NCBI RefSeq assembly: GCF_000214375.1
Contig: NC_015578.1
Location: 3,906,001-3,970,000 of the forward strand
Source of the DNA: Treponema primitia ZAS-2
GTDB taxonomy: Bacteria > Spirochaetota > Spirochaetia > Treponematales > Breznakiellaceae
Length of the DNA stretch: 64,000 bases
Direction of reading: 5' to 3'
In this document: in pieces, positions 61,572 through 64,000 of the stretch
Position numbering within the stretch: the first letter of the stretch is position 1
Layout: the number at the start of each line of letters is the position of its first letter
The notes under the pieces: generated by a model
Told to the model about the DNA's origin: nothing
Database searches by the model: none
What the model saw: the letters and a program-made list of their open reading frames with translations, nothing else
Position numbers and translations under genes: made by a program

Positions 61572-63044
61572 TCAATTGACCTTCAGGTTCCGTTCATCTA
61601 CGATCCACTCGTTAAGCCGCCACTCGATAATGGAACGCTGCTCTAACTCATAGACCTGGGCGTAATACCGGTTTGCCAAACTTGTATTGCCCCGGACATC
61701 GTAAAAACCTGCCAGATAGTACAACATCCGGGCCTTTGCAACCGGATCTTTTTCCCGGTCAATCCGCGCCGCAACATCACTGTCCCCGCTCAGATCGTGG
61801 TAAAGCCTGAGCATATACCACTCCAGGCTTTCCCGCTCCACCTTGCGCAGGGCCTGTTCCAAAAACTGCTTGGGATCCGTTACCCGGCCCGCCCGCATCC
61901 AGCACAAGGAAGCCAACAGGGCGTAGGAAGTTTCCGGCGTCTGCTTATAGGCTTCCATGAAAGCATCCCGAGCTTCCGCCCAGAGGCCCCGACGCATTTT
62001 CTGAACCCCAAGTCCCTCATAGGCAAAGTAGTACTCCGGCTTAAGCTTGACCAGGACCCCGTAATCCCGCTCCGCCCCCTCGTAGTCCCCTAGTTCGTCC
62101 TTAATGCCGGCACTGTACACATAGGCAATGAATACCTCCGGGTCCATGGCAATGGCCCGGTTAAATTCCGGAAGGGCTTCCTGCTTGCGGTCCAAATCCA
62201 CCAGGGTCATCCCCCGGTCCACGGCGATCCAGTAATCCTGCCCATTAAGCCGCTTTGCCCGATCCAGATCCTTCAAGGCATCGTCATAAAACCCTGCACC
62301 CCGATACAGCCGGGCCCGCTCGCTGAAGGGGACAGACCACCGGGGGTAGAGGGTAATAGCCTTGTTCAGCAGGGACTCGGACTCCTTGGGTTTCCGCTGG
62401 GACCGGTAGACCCCGGCCCGGCCGACCAGGGCGTCCCCATTATTGGGTTCCGCCGCCAAGGCCCGGTCAAAGTAGGACGCCGCATTTGTCAGGGAATTGC
62501 CCTGGAAAGCTATCGTTCCAAGAGCACAAAGGGCCTGCACGTGCTTGGGATCTATTGTAAGTATCTTCTCCAAAAGCGCCCTCTGTTCCCGTGCCTTACC
62601 CTGGGCGCTTTCCAGGGTGGCAAGCACAAAAAGGGCCTCCGTATTAGTGGGCTCTTTAAGGAGTATTTCATCCGCAATAGCCCGGGCGTCCCCCATACGG
62701 CCTGCGGAACTTAAAACCGAAGCCCTTAAAAGGCGGATCCCCGTAGAAGCGGCGTCTTCAGGTTCAAGCCGGTCAAAACAGGCCAATGCGCCGTCATAGT
62801 CCCCCTGGCTGAGAAATTCCGCCACCGCAGACAGTATGGCCTGAAGGCTCCCCTCAGGCGCCGCCAATGGCGCCAATGGCGCCGGCGGCGCAGGTGGCGC
62901 TTCCGGGACAGGTTCCCCGGAAGGTACCGGAGCTTCCGGGGCAGGCGCCACCGGTATAGCACCGGGTTCCGAGCGGGAAGCACAAGAGAATATAAACGGA
63001 ATAGTGATTAACAGCAAGAAAAAAAACCGCAATCTGGTATTCAT
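61572..63044 (-). CDS. TPR-repeat lipoprotein
   Basis: A 490-residue exported lipoprotein. The N-terminus has a signal peptide with lipobox FSC at about residues 19-21, then a Pro/Ala-rich linker with repeats of PAPEAP and APLAPLAAP. From about residue 70, tetratricopeptide repeats follow (GDYDGALACFDRLEPEDA, EALFVLATLESAQGK, GDALVGRAGVYRSQRK, AYVYSAGIKDELGDYEGAERDYG), about ten units. TPR lipoproteins act as outer-membrane or periplasmic scaffolds. No close functional match is recognised. The ribosome-binding site before the ATG is weak. Confidence 0.87.
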   Translation of the reverse strand: MNTRLRFFFLLLITIPFIFSCASRSEPGAIPVAPAPEAPVPSGEPVPEAPPAPPAPLAPLAAPEGSLQAILSAVAEFLSQGDYDGALACFDRLEPEDAASTGIRLLRASVLSSAGRMGDARAIADEILLKEPTNTEALFVLATLESAQGKAREQRALLEKILTIDPKHVQALCALGTIAFQGNSLTNAASYFDRALAAEPNNGDALVGRAGVYRSQRKPKESESLLNKAITLYPRWSVPFSERARLYRGAGFYDDALKDLDRAKRLNGQDYWIAVDRGMTLVDLDRKQEALPEFNRAIAMDPEVFIAYVYSAGIKDELGDYEGAERDYGVLVKLKPEYYFAYEGLGVQKMRRGLWAEARDAFMEAYKQTPETSYALLASLCWMRAGRVTDPKQFLEQALRKVERESLEWYMLRLYHDLSGDSDVAARIDREKDPVAKARMLYYLAGFYDVRGNTSLANRYYAQVYELEQRSIIEWRLNEWIVDERNLKVN

Positions 63045-63118
63045 CCATCATATAGTATACAATCCTCTTAAAAGCAACAAGTTGCAATTTGAACACCTAT
63101 AGGATATCTTAGAACAGA

Positions 63119-64000
63119 ATGAAAAAACCCATATTTCCCCGGATTGTCAGCCTCATCTTGATCTACTTGGGTGTCTTTATCCTTTTGGTAATGATCCAAT
63201 TCACCAGAAAGGGAAGTTTTACCCGGCAGATCGGTTCTTTTGTGGTCTCCGGCTACTATGGAAACTCTAATGGAAATACCGCCGAAATTGCCGGGGAACC
63301 GGATTCATCCCGGGATGACCAAAAGGCGGCTCCCCAGGTCGGCGAGTACCCTCTGGACGGAGAGGTGAGCATTTTTTTTGGAGGCATGGAATTCCTGCTG
63401 ACCGTTGATGATGACCATGACAGCCTGGGTATGGTAGGGGCGGACGGAAAAAAAGAAAACTCCAGACCTCTATCCATGTCTGTTTCAGGTGAAAGCGCTC
63501 GCTTCCTCCTGGCAGGCGGGGTGGAACTCAGTTTCGATACCCAGTATGCCGGCAGCAGCCAGGAACTGAGAATTTACGCCCTACTGCCTGAAGGCTTAAA
63601 ACGGCTGGAACTCCCCTACCGGCCCCTGCGAAGTTCCCGGATCAGGCACAGCGGCGACGGGGAATACCAAATCATCGCCGATGGGAAAAGCTACCGTTTT
63701 AACAATTCTACGGTTGATCCCGCCAGGCGGCTTGTCCTCATGGATAGCGCTGAACCGGTTATTTCTTACGGCGCCGTTCCCGGGGGAGAGGTTTTTGATC
63801 CCTCCAACTTAATTATTTCCTCCGCCAAGGATAAACAAAGTTATGATGAAGCCCTTAACCGGTTTCTGGATCGATCCTTTCCCCTCTGGCATCGGGAAAT
63901 CGAAAACAACCCAACCGATGATGCCGTCATAGCCTATATCACCGAATCAATACAGCGGAATGACTATTCGACTGCGGTGGCCGAAATACCCGAATCATTT
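63119..64000 (+). CDS. Membrane-anchored protein of unknown function (cut by window edge)
   Basis: An open frame of 294 codons that runs off the window. It starts MKKPIFPRIVSLILIYLGVF, a single membrane anchor of about 22 residues, followed by a long extracytoplasmic part with no cysteine-rich motif or enzyme signature that I can name. Tracts such as YPLDGEVSIFFGG and GVELSFDTQYAGS are beta-rich. It is divergent from the TPR lipoprotein gene; this suggests a cell-envelope role. The ribosome-binding site is weak (AGGATATC about 10 bases before the ATG). Confidence 0.75.
   Translation, partial: MKKPIFPRIVSLILIYLGVFILLVMIQFTRKGSFTRQIGSFVVSGYYGNSNGNTAEIAGEPDSSRDDQKAAPQVGEYPLDGEVSIFFGGMEFLLTVDDDHDSLGMVGADGKKENSRPLSMSVSGESARFLLAGGVELSFDTQYAGSSQELRIYALLPEGLKRLELPYRPLRSSRIRHSGDGEYQIIADGKSYRFNNSTVDPARRLVLMDSAEPVISYGAVPGGEVFDPSNLIISSAKDKQSYDEALNRFLDRSFPLWHREIENNPTDDAVIAYITESIQRNDYSTAVAEIPESF

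Overview
The window looks like part of a spirochaete chromosome of the Treponema type, most likely a gut (termite-type) relative. I infer this from the two substrate-binding proteins that mature at an Ala-Gly-Gly-Gln-Gln sequence, from the spirochaete-like lipoboxes (FIGC, FSC), from a secreted formylglycine-generating-enzyme-fold protein, and from an anaerobic, fermentative gene set that includes an [FeFe]-hydrogenase-like protein. No rRNA or tRNA gene was seen, so the species is not fixed by the sequence alone.

Region 1 (393-10645, + strand) is one long operon for uptake and reductive breakdown of pyrimidines. It holds an ABC importer (ATPase, two permeases, NMT1/THI5-type binding protein), dihydropyrimidinase, a PreA-type dihydropyrimidine dehydrogenase with an unusual N-terminal Fe-S fusion, an N-carbamoyl amidohydrolase, a class-III aminotransferase and an iron-type alcohol dehydrogenase. 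Together they would take uracil through dihydrouracil, N-carbamoyl-beta-alanine, beta-alanine and malonate semialdehyde to 3-hydroxypropionate. Threonine synthase follows.

Region 2 (12067-26410) is an accessory block, AT-rich in part. It has a PAP2 phosphatase, a secreted FGE-fold protein with a possible variable C-terminus, an old-yellow-enzyme family oxidoreductase, a decayed ATP-grasp gene, a three-gene DUF3791/DUF3990 cassette (possible toxin-antitoxin), a 1047-residue protein with a TIR/DUF4062-like N-terminus, and a two-gene restriction-like system (N6-adenine methyltransferase plus PLD-nuclease/SNF2 helicase). It reads as a defence island.

Region 3 (27209-48304) is a sugar/inositol regulon. 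Minus-strand genes encode an RbsABC-like importer, two paralogous LacI regulators, a split transketolase, a Gfo/Idh dehydrogenase and an IolE-like TIM barrel. A plus-strand operon encodes IolG, IolB, IolD, an IolE carrying a roughly 200-residue histone-H1-like Lys/Ala tail, an archaeal-type phosphoglycerate kinase, an archaeal-type (type II) GAPDH, malic enzyme, a HIT protein and a LarA-like racemase. Promoters and two classes of LacI-type operator (AACGTTTGCA and AACGTTTTCA) can be read directly and link these units. IolC and IolJ are not present.

Region 4 (48377-64000) holds an [FeFe]-hydrogenase-like protein, a complete, translationally coupled trpEGDCFBA operon with two tandem palindromes in its promoter, a metal-trafficking cluster (HMA-TauE/SafE-cupredoxin fusion, a 34-residue membrane peptide, a DUF2318 protein), a TraB-family protein, a DHH phosphoesterase, a TPR lipoprotein and the start of an unidentified membrane-anchored protein. 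A dispersed double-hairpin element occurs at 28235-28345 and 49862-49952.
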